DNA from: Acidobacteriota bacterium
Lineage (GTDB): Bacteria > Acidobacteriota > Thermoanaerobaculia > Thermoanaerobaculales > Thermoanaerobaculaceae
DNA length: 64,000 bases
Reading direction: 5' to 3'
Assembly (NCBI GenBank): GCA_016213675.1
Contig: JACQZW010000018.1
Coordinates: forward strand, 1 to 64,000
Below the pieces are notes generated by a model that saw only the letters and a program-made list of their open reading frames with translations, had not been told where the DNA came from and ran no database searches. This document shows positions 33,011 through 40,342 of the stretch, piece by piece. The translations under genes were made by a program, and so were the position numbers. Numbering within the stretch: the first letter of the stretch is position 1; each line of letters begins with the position of its first letter.

Positions 33011-34288
33011 TCACCCGCCGTCAGCCAGCTCGGCGGGATCGGCCTTGTGGTTGGTGAGGGGGGAGGTGAAGGGGGCGGTGGGGGCGAGGCCGTCGGCGAG
33101 GAACAGCTCCTGGGCGCCGCACTCGGGGCAGCCCGCGACGCGGAAGCGGGTGCTGACGTTCACGAGGTCGTCGGTGCCGGGGAGGACGAGGTAGACGCCG
33201 GGGACGAGCGGCGAGGTGCGGCGCGCGGTCATGGGTCGCCGGAAGCCCCAGACCGGGTCGTGGACGATGACCTGGGTGTGGTACGAGCCGTCGGCGGCGA
33301 CGCGGCAGTTCGAGGCGGAGACGATGAGCGCGTCGCGGAAGGCGGGGTAGGTCTCGATGGCCTCGCGGAAGCGGCCGGCGAGGTCGGCGAACGGCCGCCG
33401 GTAGCTCGCGTCCCCTTGCGGTGCGCCGTGGCCGACGTTCTCGTTGCGCCAGCGGACGGCGAAGTTGAGGTGTTCCAGCAGGTCCTTGGGGTTGCCGGGA
33501 TGCCCGTCGGCGTCGCGCAGGAAGAGGCCGATCACGCTGCGCCCGCCCTGCGTCGCCTCGGTGCGGGTGACGGCGCCGCGCGCCGCCTGGACCCACTCGC
33601 CCATCGACAGCTTGGACTTGCCCAGGAGCGGCTGCGCGGACTGGCTGGGCGGAGCGGTGGCCAGATCGACGAAGGTGATGAGGCGCGCCAGATGCTCGAA
33701 CGCCGACACCAGGTGGCAGCAGCGGAGGAACTGCGAGTTCTCGGTCTGGGCCTGGCCGAGGAAGACCCACAACGGGACGAGGAAGCTCTCGCCGCCCTGT
33801 GCCGGGCTCGAGCCGAGCGGGAAGGTGCGGAGGAGGAAGCTCGAGCCGAGGACGGCGACGTCGCCGGGCCGCAGCGGGACGTCCTTGGCCGGCTCGATGG
33901 CGACGTTGTTGACGAAGGTGCCGTTGGTCGAGTTGAGGTCGCGGATCGCCAGCCCCGCCCGGCCGCGCGACCGGACCTCGGCATGGTTGCGCGAGACGCG
34001 GTCGGACTGGATGAGGATCTGGCAATCGGTGCCGCGGCCGAGGCCGACGACCCCGTCGGCGGGCACGACGACGCACTGGGCCTCGAGGGTCTCCAGGTCC
34101 ACGATCAGCAGGGCGGGCTGGAAGTAGAAGCGGCGCAGGGCGTCGAACTCCAGCGAGTGGCCGACGACGCCCAGGGCTCCTTCGCCCGAGCCCATGGCGC
34201 TGGCGGCGTCCAGGTAGCGGGTCTTGACGTCGCGACCGCTGGTGCTCTGGTCGTCCGCGCTGCCGACCTTGATGACGATCCGTCCCAT
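33011..34288 (-). CDS. FHA-domain protein
   Basis: A 425-residue soluble protein. The forkhead-associated domain occupies about residues 60-155, with the phosphothreonine-binding landmarks G84-R85 (LGRGTDC), S99-R100-N101-H102 (SRNHAEV) and LNSTNGTFVN at about 118-127. The remaining 270 residues are an unfamiliar domain containing GKSKLSMGEWVQAARGAVTR and CPECGAQELFLADG near the end, where the two cysteines alone are not a full zinc site. No kinase gene is adjacent, so its phosphorylated partner is encoded elsewhere. Myxobacteria often use such proteins in Ser/Thr kinase or type VI secretion circuits. The small 78-residue gene lies 49 bases upstream on the same strand. Confidence 0.85.
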   Translation of the reverse strand: MGRIVIKVGSADDQSTSGRDVKTRYLDAASAMGSGEGALGVVGHSLEFDALRRFYFQPALLIVDLETLEAQCVVVPADGVVGLGRGTDCQILIQSDRVSRNHAEVRSRGRAGLAIRDLNSTNGTFVNNVAIEPAKDVPLRPGDVAVLGSSFLLRTFPLGSSPAQGGESFLVPLWVFLGQAQTENSQFLRCCHLVSAFEHLARLITFVDLATAPPSQSAQPLLGKSKLSMGEWVQAARGAVTRTEATQGGRSVIGLFLRDADGHPGNPKDLLEHLNFAVRWRNENVGHGAPQGDASYRRPFADLAGRFREAIETYPAFRDALIVSASNCRVAADGSYHTQVIVHDPVWGFRRPMTARRTSPLVPGVYLVLPGTDDLVNVSTRFRVAGCPECGAQELFLADGLAPTAPFTSPLTNHKADPAELADGG

Positions 34289-34337
34289 CCCGGCGAGGTT
34301 ACCGCGCCGAGCCCGTTCGGCGCAACGCGCGCGCCCC

Positions 34338-34574
34338 CTACGGAGCCTCGATCCGCGTGGGGCGGTTCCATCGGCGCCAGGCGCGGCGGATGTAGGCGAA
34401 GCGCTCCCTCACGGTGGGGTAGCGACCGGTGAACCACCGGACCAGCGCCGTGGTTTCCTCCACCTCGTCCTCGCGGAGGGGCGCGCGGATCCGGCGCTCG
34501 AACTCGTCGGGCGCCAGGGGCGTGTCGACGGGTTCGGCCGTTCCCGTTGCGGAACGTTGGTTCGTCGGGCTCAC
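34338..34574 (-). CDS. Small protein coupled to a nucleotidyltransferase
   Basis: A 78-residue protein starting at GTG34574, overlapping the nucleotidyltransferase stop by four bases (GTGA). It is helical and charged (FERRIRAPLREDEVEETTALV), with an Arg/Trp-rich end (FAYIRRAWRRWNRPTR). There is no signal peptide or known domain. The coupled nucleotidyltransferase plus small partner recalls two-gene toxin-antitoxin modules of the DUF6036/AbiEii sort, and that is my leading but unproven idea. Confidence 0.6.
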   Translation of the reverse strand: MSPTNQRSATGTAEPVDTPLAPDEFERRIRAPLREDEVEETTALVRWFTGRYPTVRERFAYIRRAWRRWNRPTRIEAP

Positions 34575-35053
34575 GAACCGCCTCCGGTGCGGGTCCGAAG
34601 CGCCTCGAGCAGCCGGATGTCCGCCACGTCCTTGTCGCGCATCGCCCAGCGTTTGGTCAGGATGAGGTCGTCCAGGCAGGGCACGGCGATCGAGGTGGTC
34701 TCGTCGTAGCGGAGGAGCTTCCGTCGCACCCAGACGTCGGCGAAGGCGACGCGGACGCCGTCCACCGCCATTCCGCTGCGAGCGACGAGGACGTCGACGT
34801 GTTCGTCGTTCTCCAGCACGTACCGCCCGGTCCGGCGTGCCTCTTCGGGCGTGCGGGTCGCTCGCAGTCCCAGCGGCGCCAGGGCGGCATTCAGGGCGGC
34901 GGCGTCGTCTGCCTCGATCCACAGGTCGTAGTCCGCCGTGAGCACGGGAAGGCCGTAGGCGACCATCGCCCGTCGGCCGATCAGCAGGGCCCGCACGCCG
35001 CTCGCCGCGATCGCGCGGAAGAACTCGCCTTCGTCGAAGTCCCCGCCCTCCAT
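34571..35053 (-). CDS. Nucleotidyltransferase of the DUF6036 / AbiEii-like type
   Basis: A 160-residue protein from ATG35053. The fold signature is GRRAMVAYGLPVLTADYDLWI: a glycine-loop (G26-R27) followed by the D41-x-D43 metal-binding pair, as in minimal nucleotidyltransferases. The segment RKLLRYDETTSIAVPCLDDLILTKRWA, in pieces, with its conserved K and the final DKDVADIRLLEAL is also characteristic of this group. Related proteins act as toxins that modify tRNA (AbiEii, MenT) or as unassigned housekeeping enzymes. The 78-residue gene overlaps its stop, consistent with a toxin-antitoxin pair, though the order and partner type are atypical. A dispersed repeat lies just upstream of the start. 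Confidence 0.75.
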   Translation of the reverse strand: MEGGDFDEGEFFRAIAASGVRALLIGRRAMVAYGLPVLTADYDLWIEADDAAALNAALAPLGLRATRTPEEARRTGRYVLENDEHVDVLVARSGMAVDGVRVAFADVWVRRKLLRYDETTSIAVPCLDDLILTKRWAMRDKDVADIRLLEALRTRTGGGS

Positions 35054-35090
35054 GGTCGCGACTGTAGCCCGTCGGCCGTTGCGGGGGAAC

Positions 35091-35139
35091 ATCCTTCGAC
35101 TTCGTTCCGGGCGGGCGAATCGACTTCGCCCGGGGCAGG
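35091..35139. repeat. Degenerate REP-like sequence between divergent genes
   Basis: CCTTCGACTTCG and a second copy, CGACTTCGCCCGGGGCAGG, are arranged in tandem in the 150-base region between the nucleotidyltransferase and zinc-ribbon genes. It is related to the CCCTGAGCG...CGAAGGG element at 7272-7315 read on the other strand. Confidence 0.4.
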
Positions 35140-35203
35140 CGTTGCGTCGGGCGGTCCGGGGGGGAGCGCGTCGTGGTAGCATGCGCGCCCGAGGAGGGGT
35201 GCG

Positions 35204-36268
35204 GTGTCGATGGCGTGTCCCGGGTGCGGAGAGGAGCTGCCGGACGGCGCGCGTTTCTGCGGCGCCTGCGGGACGTCGCTGGCGGCGCCGACGCCGGGGA
35301 CGATCGTCTGTCCGCTTTGTCGCACGGAGATTCCGGCGGGGGCGCGCTTCTGCGGCGAGTGCGGCCAACCGCTCGGGTCGGGCGATTCGCTGAGCGGGCT
35401 GTCGAGCTTCTCGATGCCGGCCGGGATGCTGCGCGTGCCGCTGGTGCACGGGCCGTTCGCGGCCGCGCCGTCCTTGCCGCTTCCGTCGCAGCCGCCGCCC
35501 GCCGTCGCGCCGCTCGCGGCGCCCTCCTCCGTCGCCGCCGCGGACGCCGCGGAGCCGCCGGTGGCCGGATACACCGAGCTGGCGGCGCCGGAGGCCGAGG
35601 AGGAATCGGCCGAGGAAATCGAGCCGGAGCTGCTGGCCGACGGGGAGCCGGAGGTCGAGCCGGCCATCGAGCTGGACGTCGAGGTGGCGGAGGCGGACGG
35701 TCAGCTCGAGTTCGCCGGCGTCGACGAGCTGGTGCAGCGGGGGCACCTGGAGGAGGCGCTCGCGCGCCTGTCCGCGATGCCGGGCTTCGCCCCAAGGGAG
35801 CCGCCTTTCGGCCGGCGGCTGGAGACGCTCGCGCACGAGCTGGGGCGCGCGGCGGCGGCAAAGGGTCGTTCCGGAGAGTCCGCACCGGCCGCGCTGCGGG
35901 AGGAGTTGCGGCGACTGCTGCGGCTCGCTCGCGAGCGGGGATTCCGCGACGTCCTGCGGGCGGAGCTCGCCCCCGCGGCGGCGGAGGCCGACATCGCCCG
36001 CGTGCGCGAGCTGCTGGGCGAACGGCATCTGGAGGCGGCGGCGACGGTGGTGGAGAAGATCCTGGCTCTGGCCCCGCGCCTCACGGAATTCAGGGCGTTG
36101 CGGCACGAGGTGATCCAGGCGATCGTGGCCCAGGCGAACGCGGCGCAGCGGGCCGGCGACGCCGCCTGGAAGAAGGGCGATGCCGCCGGCGCGCGCGCGC
36201 GCTGGGCCGAGGCGTTGGAGCTGCTGGAGAACGACCGCGCGCTGCTGGCCCGGCTGGACCGCGCGTAA
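35204..36268 (+). CDS. Double zinc-ribbon protein with helical C-terminal domain
   Basis: A 354-residue protein. Two zinc ribbons lie in the first 60 residues: CPGCG...CGACG and CPLC...CGECG, four Cys pairs in all. A 100-residue Pro/Ala-rich then Glu-rich acidic linker follows. The C-terminal 170 residues are helical with repeats of TPR style (VDELVQRGHLEEALARLSAM, GERHLEAAATVVEKILALAP, GDAAGARARWAEALELLEND). No membrane helix is visible, so it is probably cytoplasmic. GTG35204 lies 4 bases after GAGGAGGGG and in-frame ATG35210 lies 10 bases after it; either could be the start. Its layout resembles the membrane-bound zinc-ribbon protein at 9970-11022, suggesting a local theme of ribbon-plus-TPR proteins. 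Confidence 0.75.
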   Translation: MSMACPGCGEELPDGARFCGACGTSLAAPTPGTIVCPLCRTEIPAGARFCGECGQPLGSGDSLSGLSSFSMPAGMLRVPLVHGPFAAAPSLPLPSQPPPAVAPLAAPSSVAAADAAEPPVAGYTELAAPEAEEESAEEIEPELLADGEPEVEPAIELDVEVAEADGQLEFAGVDELVQRGHLEEALARLSAMPGFAPREPPFGRRLETLAHELGRAAAAKGRSGESAPAALREELRRLLRLARERGFRDVLRAELAPAAAEADIARVRELLGERHLEAAATVVEKILALAPRLTEFRALRHEVIQAIVAQANAAQRAGDAAWKKGDAAGARARWAEALELLENDRALLARLDRA

Positions 36269-36280
36269 GGGACCGGATCT

Positions 36281-36380
36281 CGCGTAGAGGCGCAGAGACG
36301 CAACGGGGCTTTCCAGCCGGCCGGGCGCCTGCATCCACGGGTTGACAGATCGCGCGTTCCCGCGTAGAGGGCGCTCTGCG
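36281..36380. repeat. Degenerate CGCGTAGAG / CGCAGAG repeats
   Basis: CGCGTAGAG occurs at 36281-36289, followed by CGCAGAGACGCAAC, and again near 36361 (CGCGTAGAGG). They fill part of the 148-base gap between the zinc-ribbon gene and the small basic gene and are related to the CGCAAAG repeats at 32964-33000. Confidence 0.4.
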
Positions 36381-36416
36381 GCGTTTGCCGGGGGGCGGCG
36401 CCCGGGAGGATGTTCG

Positions 36417-36617
36417 ATGGCCAACACGAAGAAGCTGCCGCGCCAGGAGCGCAAGGCCAAGAAGCGCGTCGCACGCCGCACGCTCAAGGACAAGTGGGCC
36501 GCCCTGACGCGCAAGGAGCGCCAGGAGTTCGTCAAGGCCGAGAAGCCGCTCACGGTGTGGCTGCGCGAGAAGGCCGCCGAGAAGGCGAAGGCCGCCGAAG
36601 CGCCCGCCAAGACCTGA
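36417..36617 (+). CDS. Small very basic protein
   Basis: A 66-residue protein from ATG36417, which follows GGGAGGA at 7-base spacing; the frame is open upstream, but the ribosome binding site favours this start. About a third of the residues are Lys or Arg (KKLPRQERKAKKRVARR, TRKERQEFVK), with an Ala/Lys-rich end. It probably binds nucleic acid or an acidic surface, perhaps as a ribosome- or nucleoid-associated protein. It has no cysteines, so no zinc site, and I cannot assign a family. Confidence 0.68.
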   Translation: MANTKKLPRQERKAKKRVARRTLKDKWAALTRKERQEFVKAEKPLTVWLREKAAEKAKAAEAPAKT

Positions 36618-36649
36618 GCCCGGCCCTCCCCCGCCAGCAGGGACCGACC

Positions 36650-37390
36650 ATGATCCGAGCGTCCTGGAGCGCGCGCCGAGCGTTGTTCTCGCCGACCTGC
36701 CTGGCGGCGGCGCTGCTGCTTCCCGCGGCGGCGCCGGCCTGCCGGAAGTCGGCGGGCGGCACCGCCGAGGTCGCCGCATCGGCCGACGGCCGCGTGTCAT
36801 CGAGAATCGCCGACATCCACGGGGGCGACTCGGGGCCGGCGCCGACCTCCGACCACGAGGCCGGGGCGGATCCGGGGCCGGGCGGCTCCGCCGATGCCGG
36901 AGCGCCCGAGGCGATGCCGGGCGTGCCGCCGCCGGCACCCGGGGTGTTTCGCGGCGTGCGGCTGTTCTTCCCCGCGCTGCACCGGGCGACGGCGCCGTCC
37001 TGGCTGCCGCGCGGTCCGGACGGCGAGCGGTCCGAGCGGACCTGGGCCCCGGCGCCCGAGCTGCTGGGCGACGTGCTTGACGCGCGCCCCGGGCGACTGG
37101 ATGCCGATGGCGACGGGCGCGGCGCCGGGATTGCGGCCCGCCTGCGCTCCCAGGCGCGCGGCGACCCCGCGGACGCGGGCTGGGAACGCTATGCCGCGCA
37201 GGTCGTCGCACTCGACTTCGCGGGACGCCACCTGGTGTACGTCAACTTCGTCTGCGATCCGGAGCGGCACGCGGAGCGGCTGGCGATCGAACTGGTGGAA
37301 GTCGACGACGGCGGTGACTGCTACTTCCAGGTCTGGTTCGACCCCGCGGCCGGCGAGTTCCCGTGGGTGGCGATCAACGGCGAGGCGTGA
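36650..37390 (+). CDS. Lipoprotein of unknown function
   Basis: A 246-residue protein from ATG36650, 32 bases after the small basic gene. The signal peptide (LFSPTCLAAALLLPAAAPAC) ends in a lipobox. A disordered Gly/Ala/Asp-rich linker runs to about residue 95. The folded C-terminal 150 residues contain VFRGVRLFFPALHRATAPSW, YAAQVVALDFAGRHLVYVNF and FQVWFDPAAGEFPWVAINGEA (in pieces). The last part has the look of a secreted beta-rich domain that appears widely in myxobacteria and Planctomycetes. No enzymatic motif was seen. It converges with the ccmD/ccmC genes 8 bases away. Confidence 0.68.
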   Translation: MIRASWSARRALFSPTCLAAALLLPAAAPACRKSAGGTAEVAASADGRVSSRIADIHGGDSGPAPTSDHEAGADPGPGGSADAGAPEAMPGVPPPAPGVFRGVRLFFPALHRATAPSWLPRGPDGERSERTWAPAPELLGDVLDARPGRLDADGDGRGAGIAARLRSQARGDPADAGWERYAAQVVALDFAGRHLVYVNFVCDPERHAERLAIELVEVDDGGDCYFQVWFDPAAGEFPWVAINGEA

Positions 37391-37398
37391 GCCTGCAC

Positions 37399-37581
37399 TC
37401 AGGAGGCGGAGGGAGGGGTCGCGGACGGCGGGGGAGGAGCCGGGGCCGGCTCGTGCGCCGCGCGGAGCGCACGAATCTCGGCTTCGATCCTGGTCTGCCG
37501 CCGGGCGAGCAGCACGATGTAACCGGTCAGGACGACCCACACCACCGCATAGGCCAGAACGAGCAGCGTCTCGCCGGACAT
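37399..37581 (-). CDS. ccmD: CcmD-like small membrane protein
   Basis: A 60-residue protein whose ATG shares one base with the ccmC stop (TGATG), so it is translationally coupled. One membrane helix (LLVLAYAVVWVVLTGYIVLL) is followed by a basic, coiled segment (ARRQTRIEAEIRALRAAH) and a Pro-rich tail. Size, topology and position immediately after ccmC are those of CcmD, which in system I cytochrome c maturation helps release holo-CcmE from the CcmABC complex. CcmD proteins share little sequence, so the assignment rests mainly on context. Confidence 0.72.
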   Translation of the reverse strand: MSGETLLVLAYAVVWVVLTGYIVLLARRQTRIEAEIRALRAAHEPAPAPPPPSATPPSAS

Positions 37582-38339
37582 CAGCTCTCTCCCCCGGCGG
37601 CGCCGTCGGAACGCAAGGCGTCCGCGGCGACCAGCCGCGCAAGCTCGCGCCGCGAGACCTCGACCCGGTACCGCAGCGCCAGGAGAACGACCAGGAGGAT
37701 GGTGAACGCGCCGACGGCCACCCCGAGGGTCAGGCCCATTTCGGGGGTGATCCCGCCGCCGCCCTTGCCGATCACGGTCGGATGGTTGCCGCGCCACTTC
37801 TGCACGGCCAGGTGGATGATGGGGATGTCGAGCGCGCCGACGACGGCGAGCGCCGCGGCGAAGCGCGCCAGGCCGGGCGAACGCTCGGACGCCTTGCGCA
37901 GCACGCCGTAGGCCGCGAGGATCAGGAACAGCACGAGCGCCGAGGTCAGTCGCGGCTCCCAGGACCACCAGACCCCCCACGCCGTCCGCGCCCACATCGG
38001 CCCGGTGATCATCAGGAGGATGCCGAACAGGAGTCCGACCGACCCAGCGGCAGCGGCGAACGCGTCGGCGCCGTCCTTGCGCGTCACGAGGAAGACGACG
38101 CTCGAGATGGCGCACAGCCCCGTCGCGACGTACATCCCCCACGCCGCGGGGACATGGAAGTAGAAGATCTTCTGCGCCACACCCATCACGACCTCGACGG
38201 GCGCGTAGAAGAAGACGAGTCCGACGGACACGAGCACGGACGCACCCGCCAGCACCGCCAGCGCGACGAGCCACAGTCCCGACGACGTCCGCACCTGTTG
38301 CGTCAAGCCTGCCTCGATCACCCGACCCGGGTCGGGCAC
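37581..38339 (-). CDS. ccmC: Heme exporter protein CcmC
   Basis: A 252-residue protein with six membrane helices. It has the Trp-rich heme-handling loop WGVWWSWEPRLTS at about residues 121-133, and candidate axial histidines H62 (FYFHVPAAW) and the one in DIPIIHLAVQKWRGNHP near residue 176. CcmC places heme on CcmE in system I cytochrome c biogenesis. The start is GTG38339, preceded at 70 bases by a well-formed promoter. Only ccmC and ccmD are present; no ccmA, ccmB, ccmE or ccmF is visible on either side, so the other components must be elsewhere. Some bacteria use the CcmC-like protein with the system II proteins instead; that alternative cannot be excluded. Confidence 0.9.
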   Translation of the reverse strand: MPDPGRVIEAGLTQQVRTSSGLWLVALAVLAGASVLVSVGLVFFYAPVEVVMGVAQKIFYFHVPAAWGMYVATGLCAISSVVFLVTRKDGADAFAAAAGSVGLLFGILLMITGPMWARTAWGVWWSWEPRLTSALVLFLILAAYGVLRKASERSPGLARFAAALAVVGALDIPIIHLAVQKWRGNHPTVIGKGGGGITPEMGLTLGVAVGAFTILLVVLLALRYRVEVSRRELARLVAADALRSDGAAGGES

Positions 38340-38408
38340 CCCCCAGAGCGGAACAACGCGGGTCGCCGGACCTTCGCTCTCCGTGCGGCCCGACCCCGCG
38401 GCCGTGCT

Positions 38409-38437
38409 AACCTAGCGGCCGAAGTCCGGGGTGTCAA
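38409..38437 (-). promoter_or_regulatory. Sigma-70-type promoter for ccmC-ccmD
   Basis: On the minus strand TTGACA (38432-38437) and TAGGTT (38409-38414) are separated by exactly 17 bases, 70 bases upstream of the ccmC GTG. The -35 box is a perfect consensus match. The same TTGACA box followed by a TAG-type -10 occurs upstream of the Cys-rich lipoprotein gene at 44140-44169. Confidence 0.6.
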
Positions 38438-38487
38438 CGCGGCCGGGACCGCGGCGCGGCCCCGAGCGCGTAGGGCGAGCGGTGAAC

Positions 38488-39276
38488 ATGAAGCATGACG
38501 CAAGGAGATCCTGGCGACGCGGAAGGAACCGGAACGGACCGGTCGCGGCCCTGCTGGTGGAGTTCCTCGGCGTTGCTCTCGCGGCGTCCTGCCGTTCGTC
38601 CGGCGGAGGCGGGAAGACCTCGGGCGGCGCGGATGCCGTGCCGGTGACGGCCCGCGTGGGCGAGGACGCGAACGGCCCTGCGGCTGCGCCGCCGGCTGCA
38701 GGCGGGGGCGTGGCGCGCGAGGAATCGGCCCAGTACTTCCCGGAGCCGTACGACAACCTTTGGATCGGCGAGTCGCTGGCCGATTTCCGGGCCGACTACC
38801 CGGACGCGACCCCATACGCCTCGCCCGCCGACCCGGAGCGGCTGGAGTGGCAGGAGCTCAAGGCCCCGACCGGCCTGCTGGTCCGGCTGGGTTTCGCCGC
38901 CGGGCCGACGCCGGAGACGACGCGGCTGCGCAGCGTACAGTTCATGAGCCTGCTGCCCGCACCCGCATCGCCCGAGGCGTCTCCGACCGCGCACTCGATC
39001 GCCGCATGGAGCGCCTGGATGACGCACGCGTACCAGCCGCTCATGGAAGGCCTCAAGCGCAAGTACGGCGAGAGTGCCGACGTGTACTCGTGCGGCGGCG
39101 GCGCCAAGCACCCCATCGTCCGCATCGTCTGGCGGGGGAAGGCGATCGCCGTGACCCAGGCGTTCATGCTGCACGACAAGGGCTTGTCGTCCACGCTGAT
39201 GATCACGCCGCTGGATGTGGTCGAGCGCTACCTGCAGGCCACGCAGTGCCGCTGGGTGCAGGATCGCGTGATGTAA
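38488..39276 (+). CDS. Lipoprotein of unknown function
   Basis: A 262-residue protein from ATG38488; the frame is open to 38431, but this start gives a proper basic n-region (MKHDARRSWRRGRNRNG). The hydrophobic stretch AALLVEFLGVALAASC ends in a lipobox. After a Gly/Ala linker the folded part begins near residue 95 with YFPEPYDNLWIGESLADFRADYP. It includes LVRLGFAAGPTPETTRLRSVQF, AWMTHAYQPLMEGLKRKYGESA and VYSCGGGAKHPIVRIVWRGKAIAVTQAF (in pieces), giving an alpha/beta fold that I do not recognise. It diverges from ccmC and ends at a polypurine G-quadruplex tract. Confidence 0.7.
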   Translation: MKHDARRSWRRGRNRNGPVAALLVEFLGVALAASCRSSGGGGKTSGGADAVPVTARVGEDANGPAAAPPAAGGGVAREESAQYFPEPYDNLWIGESLADFRADYPDATPYASPADPERLEWQELKAPTGLLVRLGFAAGPTPETTRLRSVQFMSLLPAPASPEASPTAHSIAAWSAWMTHAYQPLMEGLKRKYGESADVYSCGGGAKHPIVRIVWRGKAIAVTQAFMLHDKGLSSTLMITPLDVVERYLQATQCRWVQDRVM

Positions 39277-39315
39277 GGAGAGGGGGGGAAGAGGGGGAGA
39301 GGGGGAGAGGGAAGT
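39275..39315 (+). repeat. Polypurine tract with G-quadruplex potential
   Basis: Some 40 consecutive purines follow the lipoprotein stop. G-runs of 7, 5, 5 and 3 at 39282-39288, 39293-39297, 39301-39305 and 39309-39311 are separated by AAGA or AGA loops. Lying between two convergent genes, it could stall RNA polymerase from either side. Confidence 0.5.
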
Positions 39316-39352
39316 TATTGGTCCCCGGGGGGGAGACGAGGCGGGGGGACGG

Positions 39353-39763
39353 CTAGCGGCGGTGGGAGGTCGTGCGGCCGCCGGGGACCGGGCGGGTGAG
39401 GGTCGTGTCGCCGTCGACGGTGATGTACGGCAGCAGACGCGTGAGCGTCGAGCGTCCGATGCCGCGGATCGCGAGCAGGTCCTCGGGGCGGCGGTAGGGG
39501 TGTTCCTCGCGACGCTCGATGATCGCCTGCGCGCGGGACGGGCCGACGCCGGGGAGGAGCTGGAGCTGGGCCGCGGTGGCGGTGTTGATGTTGACCACGC
39601 CGCTGGGGCTCTCGGCCGGCGTCTCGGTGGACGCCTCCTGCGCAGCCTCGGCGACGGGGGCGGCCGGAGGCAGGCCGGCTTCCTCCTGCGTGGCGGCCGC
39701 GGCGTGCGCGGCGAGTGCGAAGGCCAGGACGAAGGACGGGATCGCGATGCTCTGCTTCACCAT
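39353..39763 (-). CDS. Exported ComEA-like helix-hairpin-helix protein
   Basis: A 136-residue protein with a signal peptide (FVLAFALAAHAAAA) and a Glu/Ala/Pro linker. Residues about 56-118 hold a double helix-hairpin-helix (VNINTATAAQLQLLPGVGPS and PEDLLAIRGIGRSTLTRLLPY), the DNA-binding module of competence protein ComEA. ComEA binds incoming DNA in the periplasm; this protein is the short form seen in many Gram-negative bacteria, where roles vary. The short gene 3 bases upstream on the same strand is probably co-transcribed. No other competence genes are visible. The tail (PVPGGRTTSHRR) is basic. Confidence 0.85.
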   Translation of the reverse strand: MVKQSIAIPSFVLAFALAAHAAAATQEEAGLPPAAPVAEAAQEASTETPAESPSGVVNINTATAAQLQLLPGVGPSRAQAIIERREEHPYRRPEDLLAIRGIGRSTLTRLLPYITVDGDTTLTRPVPGGRTTSHRR

Positions 39764-39766
39764 GGG

Positions 39767-40063
39767 TCACCTCCGAGGGGTGCCGCGGGAGCCTTCGCGC
39801 CGCCGGGTGCGAAGGTCTCGCGCGCGCCGCTCGCGTGGGGCGAGGTCGGCGCCGGTCGGGTCCAAGCCCGCCCCGCGCGCCCGGCCGCGTCCGGAAATGG
39901 GTTCTGCCTGCAAGCGCACGCGGCCGTCGGCCGGGAGGTGGACGAGGTGGGCGACGAGCGAGCCGTCGTGCTGGAGCCAGGCGGTACCGACGCGGAGCCA
40001 GGCCGGCGAGTCGCCGTCCCCTGCCACGTTGAGGTAGATCGCCAGGCTCTCCGGTGCGCCCAT
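39767..40063 (-). CDS. Small conserved hypothetical protein
   Basis: A 98-residue protein. The core LAIYLNVAGDGDSPAWLRVGTAWLQHDGSLVAHL followed by PADGRVRLQ (written here as two pieces of one segment: LAIYLNVAGDGDS and WLRVGTAWLQHDGS) matches a small domain pattern WxxVGxAWxxxDGS...LPxxGRIxLR seen in many proteobacteria. The C-terminal 40 residues are Arg-rich and may be a frame accident or a nucleic-acid-binding tail. ATG40063 has GGAAGGGAACGAGG upstream and is preferred over a TTG at 40150. It is 3 bases from the HhH gene, so probably one transcript. The 279 bases upstream hold only Pro/Arg-coding noise and no clear gene. Confidence 0.5.
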   Translation of the reverse strand: MGAPESLAIYLNVAGDGDSPAWLRVGTAWLQHDGSLVAHLVHLPADGRVRLQAEPISGRGRARGAGLDPTGADLAPRERRARDLRTRRREGSRGTPRR

Positions 40064-40342
40064 GGCCTCGTTCCCTTCCGGCCGCCGTGCGTGCTTTCCG
40101 GCGGCGACCAACGCCTTTGCGACCTCCGGGCCGGGAAGGCGGGGCGCCAAGCGCTGGAAAGAACTGCGATCCGTACACGGTTCCGCCGGCGGACTGGCGG
40201 CGGCCGCCAGGCGCCGCGACGGCGGTGCGACGGCGGTTGACCGGCGTCGGCCAGCGGTGGCACGCTACGCGGTTGGCGGGATCGAGGCCCGCCGATTCCA
40301 GGGTCTAGGGTGTCGTGGGGAGAGGGGGGGCCGGAGGCTGCG

